A stretch of DNA of 32,292 nucleotides from Pseudomonas batumici (GCF_000820515.1 NZ_JXDG01000049.1:1-32292), one strand, 5' to 3'; positions 15,451 through 23,659 are shown, counted from the stretch's first letter. The notes: generated by a model from the letters alone, not told the origin. Numbers and translations: made by a program.

Positions 15451-16200
15451 ATGAATGAATCAGCCATGAGCCCTACTTCGAGCCTCATACACCTTAACCA
15501 GGAAGGGAAAACGGAGTCTGTTACCCGTCGTCTGATAGAAATGATCGACCTGGGCCTGTTCGCGGAAGGTGAGCAGCTACCCAATGAAAGTGCCTTGGCC
15601 ACCCAACTCGGCGTTGCCACGGTCACTCTGCGAGATTCACTCGCGGTCTTGCGCACACGCGGGGTGATCGAAACCCGGCGCGGACGTAACGGCGGGAGCT
15701 TCATCTGCGCTGCGCCGCAAACCTCGGATCAGTCCCTGTTCAATCAACTGCGTGAAATCAGCACGCTTGAACTGCGCGACCTCGCCGATGAACACGCGGC
15801 CATTTCAGGCGCGGCCGCCCGATTGGCGGCTCAACGCGCCGGACCTGAGCAACATGCAAAGCTGGGCAGCTTTATCGACGCCCTGGCCAAGGCTCAAGAG
15901 CGACGAGAACGCCGGCGCGCCGACGCCAGGTTCCATATCGAAATAGCCGTGGCAGCGCAGTCTGTGCGCCTGACTCACAGCGAAGCACGCTTGCAGGCAG
16001 AGCTCGGGGAATTGTTATGGCTGCCATTTGCCGGCCAACCGGATCCACTAGCCATCGAAAGGGAACACAGGGCTATCCTGGAAGCCATCGTGGCGAACGA
16101 TGCCAATCTGGCCGGCGCACTGGCAGAAGCCCATGTCACACGAGGCGTTCGCCGCCTGAGCACCCTACGACTACAACAAATGGCAGAAGGCGACTCATGA
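15451..16200 (+). CDS. GntR family regulator, FCD subfamily
   Basis: A 249-residue regulator with an N-terminal GntR winged helix (residues about 20-85, with LFAEGEQLPNESALATQLGV and RTRGVIETRRGRNGGSF) and a C-terminal all-helical FCD ligand domain carrying potential metal-ligand residues in DARFHIEIAVAA and EHRAILEAI. FCD regulators usually repress catabolic or uptake genes until an acid or amine ligand binds. It diverges from the aldehyde dehydrogenase gene and is the probable regulator of that gene, the permease and perhaps the peptide-type ABC importer. A second in-frame ATG at 15466 is possible, as neither start has a clear Shine-Dalgarno site. Confidence 0.9.
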   Translation: MNESAMSPTSSLIHLNQEGKTESVTRRLIEMIDLGLFAEGEQLPNESALATQLGVATVTLRDSLAVLRTRGVIETRRGRNGGSFICAAPQTSDQSLFNQLREISTLELRDLADEHAAISGAAARLAAQRAGPEQHAKLGSFIDALAKAQERRERRRADARFHIEIAVAAQSVRLTHSEARLQAELGELLWLPFAGQPDPLAIEREHRAILEAIVANDANLAGALAEAHVTRGVRRLSTLRLQQMAEGDS

Positions 16201-16289
16201 ATGGAACGAAACTTGCCAAGCTACCCGCTCGTTATGCAGCGAGGCGTCGCGTACTCCGTCGGCTGCAGACACCGCATTGTCCTCTCTGA
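16197..16289 (+). CDS. Possible 30-residue basic small ORF coupled to GntR
   Basis: The ATG overlaps the GntR stop as ATGA and encodes 30 residues rich in arginine (MNGTKLAKLPARYAARRRVL and onward) before a TGA at 16287-16289. The overlap would allow translational coupling. No family is recognised and no conservation can be tested here. It may be fortuitous. Confidence 0.2.
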   Translation: MNGTKLAKLPARYAARRRVLRRLQTPHCPL

Positions 16290-16305
16290 GTCATGAGGTA
16301 GAGCC

Positions 16306-17049
16306 ATGGCTAACGAAATGCCAGCAAACGAGTTGTCCCAATGCGCCACGTTGATCAACGCTTCCATCCGTAACGTATTCAAGGGGCTCAACGACGTGAG
16401 CGCCCAAGTGTTGAGCATTTGGGAACATTCGCGTTGTAAAACGAAGCGCCCCGGCCAAGGCGACCTCAAGTCATTGCGGCCGATAATCCGGCAAATCCTG
16501 AACTCGGAGAGCGTCAAGTTTCATGGTGCAGGCGTTGTCTTCGCACCTGGTGAGCTGGAAGATCGCGAGATGCATCTGGAGTGGTGGTGCCGAACCCAGA
16601 AGGAAGAGATCCAGCCTCTGATGCTGAACCTCAACAGTCACAGCGATCGTTTTTACGATTACCTGCACATGCCCTGGTACACCCGTCCCCAGCAAACTCG
16701 GCGGCCCTCCATAGACGGTCCTTTCGTGGACTTGTACGGCACGGAGCAGTACATCGTTGCCTTTTCGGTCCCTATTTTTTTTGAGGATCGCTTTATTGGC
16801 GTAGCCGCGGCCGATATTTCTCTGCACTCCTTGGAGCCCTTGCTTGTGCGCAGTCTTATGCGAGTCAGCAACGAGGCACTGCTACTCAATGCCGAAGGTA
16901 GAGTGCTGGCGGCTAACACACCGAGTTGGCTGGCCGGTGACTTGATCCGAGGCGCCCTGAACCTGGACAAAGAGCAGGGTCGCGTCCTGAGTCTTATCGA
17001 CACGTCGTCATATTGGAGCGTCGTGGAGCGGCCTGTTCCGAGGTTTTGA
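16306..17049 (+). CDS. Cytosolic Cache/PDC-type sensor domain protein
   Basis: A 247-residue protein with an AGGTAG-like site before its ATG. The centre carries the Cache (PDC) pattern: a WYTRP segment, then GPFVDLYGTEQYIVAFSVPIF and FIGVAAADISLHSLE (residues about 135-180), as found in extracellular ligand-binding modules of chemoreceptors and kinases. There is no signal peptide, no membrane helix and no output domain, so this is a free-standing cytosolic sensor-like protein. It lies 105 bp after the GntR gene on the same strand, suggesting it works with that regulator or handles the same ligand. Its actual function is unknown. Confidence 0.75.
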   Translation: MANEMPANELSQCATLINASIRNVFKGLNDVSAQVLSIWEHSRCKTKRPGQGDLKSLRPIIRQILNSESVKFHGAGVVFAPGELEDREMHLEWWCRTQKEEIQPLMLNLNSHSDRFYDYLHMPWYTRPQQTRRPSIDGPFVDLYGTEQYIVAFSVPIFFEDRFIGVAAADISLHSLEPLLVRSLMRVSNEALLLNAEGRVLAANTPSWLAGDLIRGALNLDKEQGRVLSLIDTSSYWSVVERPVPRF

Positions 17050-17085
17050 TCGACTCCCTTGTGGTCGGCCATCAAGGTTCCGCGC

Positions 17086-17802
17086 CTAAGCTGAAGTACG
17101 TGCCCGCTCAATCAATGCGGCACGATCAAGGCGTTGTTCAATACATCCTTGCTTGATCAGCAAAGCCCTGTCGCAGAGGTGTGCAACGGTGTTGATATCG
17201 TGGCTGACCAGAATCATGCTCATGCCGGTATCGCGGCGCAGCGCCTGGAGAAGATTGAGTATTTCCGCCTGGACGGTCATATCCAGCGCCGAGGTTGGCT
17301 CGTCGAGCAACAGCAGCTTGGGCTGCAATTGCAATGCGCGGACAATGGCGACACGTTGGCGCTGACCGCCGGACAATTGATGCGGGTAACGCTCCAGAAC
17401 CTCGCCAGGCAGCCCTACTTGCGCCAATGACGCCGCCAGGCTGGCCTCATCGAAAGGCAGCCCGTTGATCTGCCGCGGCTCGCGCAAGCTACGCCGGATC
17501 CGGTGCAGGGGATGCAACGAGGCGTAAGGGTCCTGGAACACCATCTGGACATCTCGCCGCAAGCTGCCAGTGAAAACTCGTTGAGCGTTAAGGGACCTGC
17601 CGAGCAACCGTATCCCGCCCTGCCAATCGCGGTGCAGTCCGGCGAGCACCCGCAACAGGGTCGACTTGCCGGAACCGGAGCCGCCGATCAAACCAAAGCA
17701 TTCGCCGGGCTCGATCTGCAACGCTTCTATCTGTAGTGCGGTGAAATGACCCAAACCGCGCTTGAAACTCACGGTCAACGTGCTGATGTCCACCAGGCTC
17801 AT
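17086..17802 (-). CDS. Peptide/nickel-type ABC transporter ATPase (DppF/NikE-like)
   Basis: A 238-residue ATPase. I choose the ATG at 17802 (MSLVDISTL), which overlaps the preceding gene's stop as ATGA and has a GGAG site. Walker A is GGSGSGKSTLL, the Q-loop lies in VFQDPYASLHP, the signature is LSGGQRQRVAI, Walker B is LLLLDEPTSAL, and the H-loop is VSHD. It lacks the extended C-terminal oligopeptide-binding tail found in many DppF proteins. It is the last gene of the five-gene importer and converges on the Cache-domain gene across 36 bp. With the partner ATPase it powers import by the two permeases. Confidence 0.92.
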   Translation of the reverse strand: MSLVDISTLTVSFKRGLGHFTALQIEALQIEPGECFGLIGGSGSGKSTLLRVLAGLHRDWQGGIRLLGRSLNAQRVFTGSLRRDVQMVFQDPYASLHPLHRIRRSLREPRQINGLPFDEASLAASLAQVGLPGEVLERYPHQLSGGQRQRVAIVRALQLQPKLLLLDEPTSALDMTVQAEILNLLQALRRDTGMSMILVSHDINTVAHLCDRALLIKQGCIEQRLDRAALIERARTSA

Positions 17803-18647
17803 GACCACTCCTCAAGCAAGCGTCGGTTCAGGGTCGGCAACGAGTGCCCATAACTCAGTGCCGAGGGCCGGCAATTCCACAAGGTGCGCGTGTAGGGGTG
17901 GCTGGCAGCCGCCAGTTCCGCAGCCCGGCATTGATCGACAATCTGCCCGTGGTGCATCACCAGCACCCGATCGCAATATTTCGCGACCAGGGGCAGGTCA
18001 TGGCTGATCAGTAGCAGCCCCATGCCCCGCTGCTCCACCAACCCCATGATCAGCTCAAGCATCTGGTGCCGCAGGTCGCTGTCCAGCGCCGAGGTGGGTT
18101 CGTCAGCGATCAACAGGCGAGGATCGTTGATCAGCATCGCCGCCAGCATGACCCGCTGGCCCATGCCACCGGACAGTTCATGGGGGTAGCTGTCATAGAG
18201 GGCCGTCGGATTCGGCAAGCCTACTGCGTCGAGCATGTCCAATACCTTCTCACGGCGCTCGCGACGAGTCAGTCGCGTGTGCAACACCAGCACCTCCTCG
18301 ACCTGGGTACCAACCTTGAGCACCGGATTGAGGGAGTATTTAGGATCTTGCAGCACCAGCGACAGCCGCGTACCGCGCAAGGCCTGCCACTGCCTGGCAC
18401 TCAACCCCAGCAACTCGCTGCCCCCCAGGCGCAGATGCTCGGCAGTGACCTGACCGGGACGCGGAACAAGACCCAGCAGCGCCCGCGCGGTCAATGACTT
18501 GCCCGAGCCGGACTCACCGACCAAGGCAACCTTTTCGGTGCCGACTGTGAAGTCGATCCCCTTGACCACCTCAACCGGCTCACCGTCTCGTCCCGCAAAC
18601 CGCACCCGCAGGCCGCGTACATCAAGCAGGGAATCATCAAGTGCCAT
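17799..18647 (-). CDS. Peptide/nickel-type ABC transporter ATPase (DppD/NikD-like)
   Basis: A 282-residue ATPase starting at the ATG at 18647 (MALDDSLLDVRGL), which overlaps the upstream permease by 11 bp; the longer frame reads through permease coding sequence and is rejected. Walker A is GESGSGKSLTA, the Q-loop is LQDPKYSLNP, the signature is LSGGMGQRVML, Walker B is LLIADEPTSAL, and the H-loop is ISHD. It pairs with the following ATPase. Family transporters move di- and oligopeptides, nickel or opines; the substrate is not evident from these subunits. Confidence 0.92.
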   Translation of the reverse strand: MALDDSLLDVRGLRVRFAGRDGEPVEVVKGIDFTVGTEKVALVGESGSGKSLTARALLGLVPRPGQVTAEHLRLGGSELLGLSARQWQALRGTRLSLVLQDPKYSLNPVLKVGTQVEEVLVLHTRLTRRERREKVLDMLDAVGLPNPTALYDSYPHELSGGMGQRVMLAAMLINDPRLLIADEPTSALDSDLRHQMLELIMGLVEQRGMGLLLISHDLPLVAKYCDRVLVMHHGQIVDQCRAAELAAASHPYTRTLWNCRPSALSYGHSLPTLNRRLLEEWS

Positions 18648-19491
18648 GGCGGGGATCCAGAACATCGCGCAGGCCGTCACCCAGCAGATTGAAGGACAGG
18701 CTCGCCAGCAGAATGGCAATACCTGGTGCCGCGGCGACCCACCATTGATCGAAGATGACACGGCTGCCATCAGCGACCATCGAGCCCCATTCGGCCGCTG
18801 GCGGCTGCACGCCAAGCCCGAGGAAACCGAGCCCGGCAGCCGCCAGGATGATGCCGCCCAGATTCAACGCCACCCGCACAATCACCGACGGCAGGCACAG
18901 CGGCAACACGTGACCGAGTAACAGACGCGCGCCGCGTATACCTTGCAGATGAGCAGCGGCGAGATAGTCGCTGTCACGCAGGACACGGGTCTCGGCCCGC
19001 GCCTGGCGGGCATATGCTGGCCAGGCGGTGAGCGAAAGCGCCAGCGCACCATTGAGCAGGCCAGGGCCGAGGATGGCGACAAACGCCAGTGCCAACACCA
19101 ATTGCGGGAACGCCATGACCACATCGGTCATGCGCATCAGGACACGCTCGGGCCAACCGCCGTAGAAGCTGGCAGTGACACCGACCAACACCCCAATGGG
19201 CAAGGTCAGCAGCAACACCAGCAACACCAGCAGCAAGGTCGGACGCGCCCCATAGAGCAGCCGTGTGAACAGATCGCGACCAAAACCGTCGGTGCCCAGC
19301 CAATGACTGGCCGACGGTGGCAACAGCCGCTGGGGAATGTCCTGCAGGTTCGGATCGAAAGGGCTCAACCAAGGCGCGAACACCGCCACCAACACCAGCA
19401 ATACGATCAGGGATACGCCCAGCGTCAATGCCGGCGAGCGATGCCACAATCGTCGCGCAGACACACGGCCGAAAGTCACGGAAAGACTCAT
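18637..19491 (-). CDS. Peptide/nickel-type ABC transporter permease (DppC-like)
   Basis: A 284-residue inner-membrane permease. The ATG at 19491 overlaps the preceding permease stop as ATGA, and the protein opens with the DppC-type cytoplasmic segment and first helix, followed by PHWLGTDGFGRDLFTRLLYG-like sequence (WLGTDGFGRDLFTRL visible). The EAA-type loop with DYLAAAHLQGIRGARLL lies near residue 195. Five or six helices are expected. It forms the translocation channel together with the DppB-like permease. Confidence 0.92.
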   Translation of the reverse strand: MSLSVTFGRVSARRLWHRSPALTLGVSLIVLLVLVAVFAPWLSPFDPNLQDIPQRLLPPSASHWLGTDGFGRDLFTRLLYGARPTLLLVLLVLLLTLPIGVLVGVTASFYGGWPERVLMRMTDVVMAFPQLVLALAFVAILGPGLLNGALALSLTAWPAYARQARAETRVLRDSDYLAAAHLQGIRGARLLLGHVLPLCLPSVIVRVALNLGGIILAAAGLGFLGLGVQPPAAEWGSMVADGSRVIFDQWWVAAAPGIAILLASLSFNLLGDGLRDVLDPRHGT

Positions 19492-20522
19492 AGCAACTCC
19501 CGGGTACGCGGGTCGATCATGCCGGCGAGCACATCGGTGACACCATTGACCACCACGAAGCAAAGGCCGATCAGCAACGTGCTGCCGAGAATCGCCGGCA
19601 CATCGCCCGCGAACAAAGCCGTGGTCAGATAGCGGCCGATGCCCGGCCAGGCAAAAACGGTTTCGGTGAGGATCGAGCCTTCCAGCAAACTGGCATAGGC
19701 CAGGGCGACCACCACCACCAGGGTGCCCGCGACATTCGGCAAGACATGCCGCAACAACACGCGACCGCGACCGGCACCTTTGGCCAGCGCGGTGACCACA
19801 TACTCCTTGCCCATTTCGCCGAGCAAGGCGGAACGGGTGAGTCGGCAGATCCCGGCCATGGAATAAAACGCCAGTACCAGCACCGGCAAGACCAGGTGTG
19901 CAAAGGCATTGGCCAAAGCCCCTCCCTCACCGGAGCGCCAGGTGTCCCACAGCATCCAGCCGCTGGGCAACTCGATGCTGTACAGCAACGCATCGTCCAG
20001 GCGACCAGGGCCGCTCGCCCACTGCAATTTCGCGTAGAACAGCAACAACATCAGCAGGCCGAGCCAGAACACCGGTACCGAATAGCCGATCAGCGAGAAC
20101 AACCGCACACAGGCATCGCCCCAGCCACCTGGTCGCCAGGCCGCGAACAGGCCCAAAGACAGGCCCAGACCGGCCCCCAGCAAAATCGCCAGGGTGGCGA
20201 GCTCCAGAGTGGCTGGCAACGCACGCTGCAGATCTGCAAGCACCGGCTGGCTGGAGGTATTGGAAATACCCAGGTCACCCTGCGCCAAGCCATTGACGTA
20301 ATGGCCGAAACGCAGCGGCCAGGGCTGGTCGAGTCCAAGTCCGGTGCGCACCTGAGCCAGCGACGACTCGCTGGCCCGATCCCCGGCAATGCGTAACGCC
20401 GGATCGACCGGCGACAGCGTGGTCAACATAAAGGTGAAAAACAGCAGGCCGATCAGCGTGACCAACAAGGTCAACAATCCCGTGCCTGCGACTTGCACTC
20501 GGCGTGAGACTCCCCTCCTCAC
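19488..20522 (-). CDS. Peptide/nickel-type ABC transporter permease (DppB-like)
   Basis: A 344-residue permease with an N-terminal helix, the DppB periplasmic segment (LGLDQPWPLRFGHYVNGLAQGDLG) and the EAA loop EYVVTALAKGAGRGRVLLRHVLPN near residue 255. The GTG at 20522 overlaps the binding-protein stop as GTGA. An alternative GTG about 10 codons later has a strong GGAGG-type site at a better distance and may be the real start. It is coupled to the DppC-like gene by a 4-bp overlap. Confidence 0.9.
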   Translation of the reverse strand: MRRGVSRRVQVAGTGLLTLLVTLIGLLFFTFMLTTLSPVDPALRIAGDRASESSLAQVRTGLGLDQPWPLRFGHYVNGLAQGDLGISNTSSQPVLADLQRALPATLELATLAILLGAGLGLSLGLFAAWRPGGWGDACVRLFSLIGYSVPVFWLGLLMLLLFYAKLQWASGPGRLDDALLYSIELPSGWMLWDTWRSGEGGALANAFAHLVLPVLVLAFYSMAGICRLTRSALLGEMGKEYVVTALAKGAGRGRVLLRHVLPNVAGTLVVVVALAYASLLEGSILTETVFAWPGIGRYLTTALFAGDVPAILGSTLLIGLCFVVVNGVTDVLAGMIDPRTRELL

Positions 20523-22096
20523 TTGACCTTGCTCACCAGATCGAAATACGGCAGCGAGACGGCGATGTTTTGCAGCACACCCTGGACCCCATCGCGCACC
20601 GCAACCTGGTTCTGCCCTTGCAAAGCCACCACGAACGGCGAGTTCTTTTGCACCGCCTGTTGCAAGTCACCATACAAGGCACTGCGTTTGCGCGGATCAC
20701 GTTCAGCCGCTGCGGCGCGGGTCTCTTCGCTCAGTTGCGGGATGTCCCACTGGGTGCGCCAGGCCAGGGTTTTCGGTCCATTGGCGACGTTGTAAGTGAA
20801 GGTGCTGGCATTGGAGTTAGGGTCCAGGTAGTCGGTGCCCCAATAGGTAAAGATCAGTTGATAGTCACGGCTGCGCATTTTCGCCCACAGTTCGCTTTCC
20901 ACCAGCGGACGTACCGCAATGTCGATACCGGCCTTGGCGAAACTGGCCTGCAGTGCCTGGGCGATATCGGTGTAAGGCGGTTGGTTGAACACGCTCAGCT
21001 CGACCCGCGTTCCTTCGGCAATACCGGCTTTCTTCAGGATGGACCTGGCTTTGTCCACATCCAGCTTGAACGGCGTATCGCTCAGTGAGCCGGCCAGTCC
21101 CGTGGGCAGAAATGCCTGGTGCACGCTGTACTGGCCCTTGAGCAGATCCTTGGAAATGCTCTGGTAATCCACCAGCCAGCGGGCGGCCTCCCAGAAGGCC
21201 GGATTCTTCAAGGCGGGCACCTGCGTGTTGCCGCTGTTGATGCCCAGGTAATAGATCATCGACGAGGGGAAACGCTGGACCTTCAGGCCCTTTTGCTGCT
21301 CCAGCGCACTGAACTGATCGGCGCCCAAATCAAACGCGAGGTCCGCGTCGCCCTGCACCACCAGCAGCCGGCGAGCCGCCGGGTCAGTCACGTTCTTGAT
21401 CACCACGGTCTTCAGTTTCGGTGCGGTGACGGCATGCGGGTTGGCCTGCAGCACCAAGGCCTCATGCGGGGTATAGCTGCGCAACGCGTAGGCCCCGGTA
21501 CCGGCCGAGTGATTTTTCAACCAGCCATTGCCCAAGTCGCCGCCCTGGGTATGTTTTTCGACTTCCACGGCATCGACAATGAAACCGACGGGCGTGGCCG
21601 ACAGGATATTCAAGGCGAAGGCACTGCCCACCGCTGCCGGCCAGGCAATTCGGACGTGATGTTCATCCACCCTGGTCAGGAAACCGTCGATATTGTCCGC
21701 CGTCCAGCCCAGCTCACCGAGGATGAACGCCGGTGTTTTGTTCAGCTTGACGACGCGCTGCAACGAGTAGATCACGTCCTCGGGACGTACCGGGTCCCCC
21801 GAGGTAAAACTGGCCCCGGCGCGCAGCTCGAAAGTCAGGCTTTTGTCGTCACTACCGGCCTGCCACCCCGTAGCCAATGCCGGAACCAGCCTGGACGGCT
21901 CATGGCGGTCAGGTTCAATCAAACGCTGATAGACATTGACCAAGGTGTTGGTCGCGGTAATTTCGAAACTCTCGGCGGGATCGAGACTGACGATATCGTC
22001 AATCGAACGCGCCACCACCAGCGTATCCGGTGCAGTCACTGCCCATACCGAACCGCTGACTGCCATAGCCATTGCCAAAGTCGTAAGACGCCGCAT
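20519..22096 (-). CDS. Periplasmic solute-binding protein of peptide/nickel ABC importer (SBP_bac_5)
   Basis: A 525-residue protein with a signal peptide (residues 1 to about 20, ending VWA) and the family 5 architecture: an N-terminal LVVARSIDDIVSLDPAESFE, the RAGASFTSGDPVRPEDVIYSL segment near residue 95, and FTYWGTDYLDPNSN near residue 425. A GAGGG site precedes the ATG. Members bind peptides, nickel complexes, opines or other amino-acid conjugates in the periplasm. It is the first gene of the importer operon. Upstream sequence shares an ATGGAATAT-like element with the GntR divergent promoter, a hint of common control. Confidence 0.92.
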   Translation of the reverse strand: MRRLTTLAMAMAVSGSVWAVTAPDTLVVARSIDDIVSLDPAESFEITATNTLVNVYQRLIEPDRHEPSRLVPALATGWQAGSDDKSLTFELRAGASFTSGDPVRPEDVIYSLQRVVKLNKTPAFILGELGWTADNIDGFLTRVDEHHVRIAWPAAVGSAFALNILSATPVGFIVDAVEVEKHTQGGDLGNGWLKNHSAGTGAYALRSYTPHEALVLQANPHAVTAPKLKTVVIKNVTDPAARRLLVVQGDADLAFDLGADQFSALEQQKGLKVQRFPSSMIYYLGINSGNTQVPALKNPAFWEAARWLVDYQSISKDLLKGQYSVHQAFLPTGLAGSLSDTPFKLDVDKARSILKKAGIAEGTRVELSVFNQPPYTDIAQALQASFAKAGIDIAVRPLVESELWAKMRSRDYQLIFTYWGTDYLDPNSNASTFTYNVANGPKTLAWRTQWDIPQLSEETRAAAAERDPRKRSALYGDLQQAVQKNSPFVVALQGQNQVAVRDGVQGVLQNIAVSLPYFDLVSKVK

Positions 22097-22229
22097 CGTG
22101 AAACCCTCAAGAGAAAATCACCGTTCCTGGGGGTTGACGATATATTCCATTTAGAAATTAAAAAAATAATCTTTAGTCATTACCTTAGAGCTTTTTGCCA
22201 GCGGATGGCCCTGGGCCTGGAGCTTGACG
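22097..22229 (-). promoter_or_regulatory. AT-rich promoter region of peptide-type ABC operon
   Basis: An AT-rich stretch between the MFS remnant and the binding-protein gene, containing TATATTCCAT at 22141-22150 (ATGGAATATA on the minus strand) next to T- and A-runs. It resembles the ATATGGAAT site at 15363-15371. Exact promoter hexamers are not assigned. Confidence 0.4.
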
Positions 22230-22580
22230 CTATTGCGTTACGGCTTCTGCGCAATAGTTCGCAAGCCTGATCGAGCGTAATCGCTCAAGGCTGTCTGGAA
22301 ACAGGATCAGTGCGAACAGGCTGATACACATGGCCGCCAGCAGATACCAGGCCGGCGCCATCGGATTACCGGTCGCCCCGATCATCCAGCTCACGATAAA
22401 GGGGCAAAAGCCGCCAAAAATCAGGGTTCCCAGACTGGAGATCAGCGAAATGGAAGTCGCCCGATGATGGCGAGGAAAGGCTTCCTACATCATCACGATG
22501 GTTGCAGCGTTGCTACACAGCAACAACAGCGAATACCCGCCGATCAGCAGCAATGAGAGCGGTTCGCCCAGCCCTGTCGT
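22230..22580 (-). pseudogene. C-terminal remnant of an MFS transporter
   Basis: One minus-strand frame reads GEPLSLLLIGGYSLLLL, then VMM, an in-frame TAG at about 22484, then EAFPRHHRATSISLISSLG and PAWYLLAAMCISLFALILFP, ending at TAG 22230-22232. These are the last three helices of a major facilitator of the metabolite:H+ symporter type, where MMQEAFP-like sequence is usual, so the TAG replaces a glutamine codon. About three quarters of the gene is missing upstream, where the frame meets a stop near 22583 and then foreign-looking sequence. Confidence 0.75.
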
Positions 22581-22620
22581 CGTCGCCTATCTCAACGTCA
22601 AACACAAAAAACGCACAAAC

Positions 22621-22650
22621 AAAAACGCCACTCGATTGAGTGGCGTTTTT
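22621..22650. terminator. Strong bidirectional intrinsic terminator
   Basis: Perfect 13-bp arms AAAAACGCCACTC and GAGTGGCGTTTTT enclose a GATT loop, giving T-runs on both strands. On the minus strand it lies 8 nt after a 15-nt tRNA-Gly-like 3' end, the usual position of a tRNA terminator. Confidence 0.85.
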
Positions 22651-22657
22651 GTGTATT

Positions 22658-22672
22658 TGGAGCGGGAAACGA
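22658..22672 (-). tRNA. 15-nt fragment identical to the 3' end of tRNA-Gly (possible att scar)
   Basis: On the minus strand these bases read TCGTTTCCCGCTCCA, which from memory equals the last 15 bases, including CCA, of bacterial tRNA-Gly(GCC). The rest of the tRNA is absent upstream. A tRNA-style terminator follows. This is what an integration site in a tRNA 3' end leaves behind; it is not a functional tRNA. Confidence 0.5.
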
Positions 22673-22800
22673 CATGCCGAGCCCCACTGCAATCCATTGA
22701 TTCTGAACGCCTTTATCGTGCGACAACCTCGCTGATAGACAAGACTATGAACGGCGGGATTGGGGCTGGCAAGTCCCCTTCAGCTCAGGGTGGTGGCCTG

Positions 22801-23094
22801 TCAGTAGCCAGCCTTTCGCTGATGCCGGAACGCCAATACATACACGACTTCTTCCGCGGGAACAAAACGGTAAAGCGCGACATAGCCCGCGTCACCAAAG
22901 GCAATGACCAACTCTCGCAACTCAGGTAATTCAGCAAAGGGTCGACCAATCTGGGGATCGGTTTCCAGGCGAGTCAACTGCTGTTCAATGGTTTGAGCCG
23001 CCCTGCGCGCCACCTGCGGGTCTTTCTCCGACAGGAAGCGTCGGCAACGCTCCAGCCCTTCACCAGCACCTGCGGTGACAATCAGTCGTGGCAC
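22801..23094 (-). CDS. RelE/ParE family toxin
   Basis: A 97-residue protein of the RelE/ParE superfamily and of normal size: an N-terminal strand then helices (ARRAAQTIEQQLTRLETDP), the IGRPFAELPELRELVIAFG segment and the C-terminal strands YVALYRF and VVYVLAFRHQRKAGY. Members are mRNA interferases or gyrase inhibitors. Its start overlaps the antitoxin's end by 13 bp, the usual operon form. The toxin frame is intact. The surrounding remnants suggest the pair came in with a mobile element. Confidence 0.88.
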   Translation of the reverse strand: MPRLIVTAGAGEGLERCRRFLSEKDPQVARRAAQTIEQQLTRLETDPQIGRPFAELPELRELVIAFGDAGYVALYRFVPAEEVVYVLAFRHQRKAGY

Positions 23095-23354
23095 TTGGGA
23101 AGCTCCGACTCTTCCTCAGTCCCCCAGGTTTTCAGCCAGTCACGGGTCTCGGCCCCGGTCAGATGCTGACCCGTTTCCTGGTAGGCCTTCCATGAAGCGA
23201 GTGCCTCTTGCTTGAAGCTTTCCCGGGCCTCTTCACGTTCCACATACTGAGAGAGGGCTTCACGCATGATCCAGTGAGCCGAACGTTGCCGGGCACCCGC
23301 CAACTGCTGGATACGGTGTTTCAAGTCCTCATCGATTTTGATCGACGTTGCCAT
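23082..23354 (-). CDS. Ribbon-helix-helix antitoxin (ParD/CopG-like)
   Basis: A 90-residue antitoxin starting at the ATG at 23354 (MATSIKIDEDLKHRIQQLAG) with a GGAGAGG site just upstream; the longer frame is not needed. The N-terminal ribbon-helix-helix DNA-binding domain spans about residues 1-50 (SIKIDEDLKHRI, then SAHWIMREALSQYV). The acidic C-terminus (WGTEEESELPK) is the likely toxin-binding tail. It should neutralise the following toxin and repress the operon through the palindrome just upstream of its start. Confidence 0.88.
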   Translation of the reverse strand: MATSIKIDEDLKHRIQQLAGARQRSAHWIMREALSQYVEREEARESFKQEALASWKAYQETGQHLTGAETRDWLKTWGTEEESELPKCHD

Positions 23355-23377
23355 GCTGGCCTCTCCGATATTCATAG

Positions 23378-23398
23378 GTATTACCTTTGAATAAGGTA
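23378..23398 (-). promoter_or_regulatory. Toxin-antitoxin operator
   Basis: Two overlapping palindromes, GGTATTACC (23378-23386) and TACCTT-N5-AAGGTA (23382-23398), lie 24-44 bp upstream of the antitoxin ATG. Repeated GGTA half-sites at this position fit autorepression by a ribbon-helix-helix antitoxin. Confidence 0.6.
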
Positions 23399-23418
23399 GC
23401 AAGCACACTGTGGCCTGT

Positions 23419-23659
23419 CTATTCAGAGGCATGCCTTGGAATGGGGTTCCAGGCTGTAACCTGACGGGCGGTGGCGAGCAATGCCTCAGCGAAAGCCTGG
23501 GCCAACTGCATATCGCTCATCATGAACTGCGGATGTGTATACCCGGTATTCACGCAGCGCCTGCTCCAGTTGCGCACCACGGACGTCCCCAGTCAAAGCC
23601 ATGTAAACCAGAGCGTCGTCCCAGGCAGCCTTGAAGAGATGCTTTCTCAGATAGCTCAC
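23419..23659 (-). pseudogene. Frameshifted remnant of an unknown small protein
   Basis: A GTG at 23659 opens a 57-residue frame (with YLRKHLFKAAWDDALVYMAL and GAQLEQALREY) that stops at 23486. An overlapping frame then continues with MSDMQLAQAFAEALLATARQ and ends at 23419. Together they look like one small protein split by a frameshift. I do not recognise the family. From 23660 to 23869 I see nothing coding. Confidence 0.3.

Noticed and set aside
22498..22929. A 143-codon plus-strand open frame
   Set aside because: It crosses a perfect intrinsic terminator and the tRNA-Gly fragment and shows no domain, so it is unlikely to be coding.
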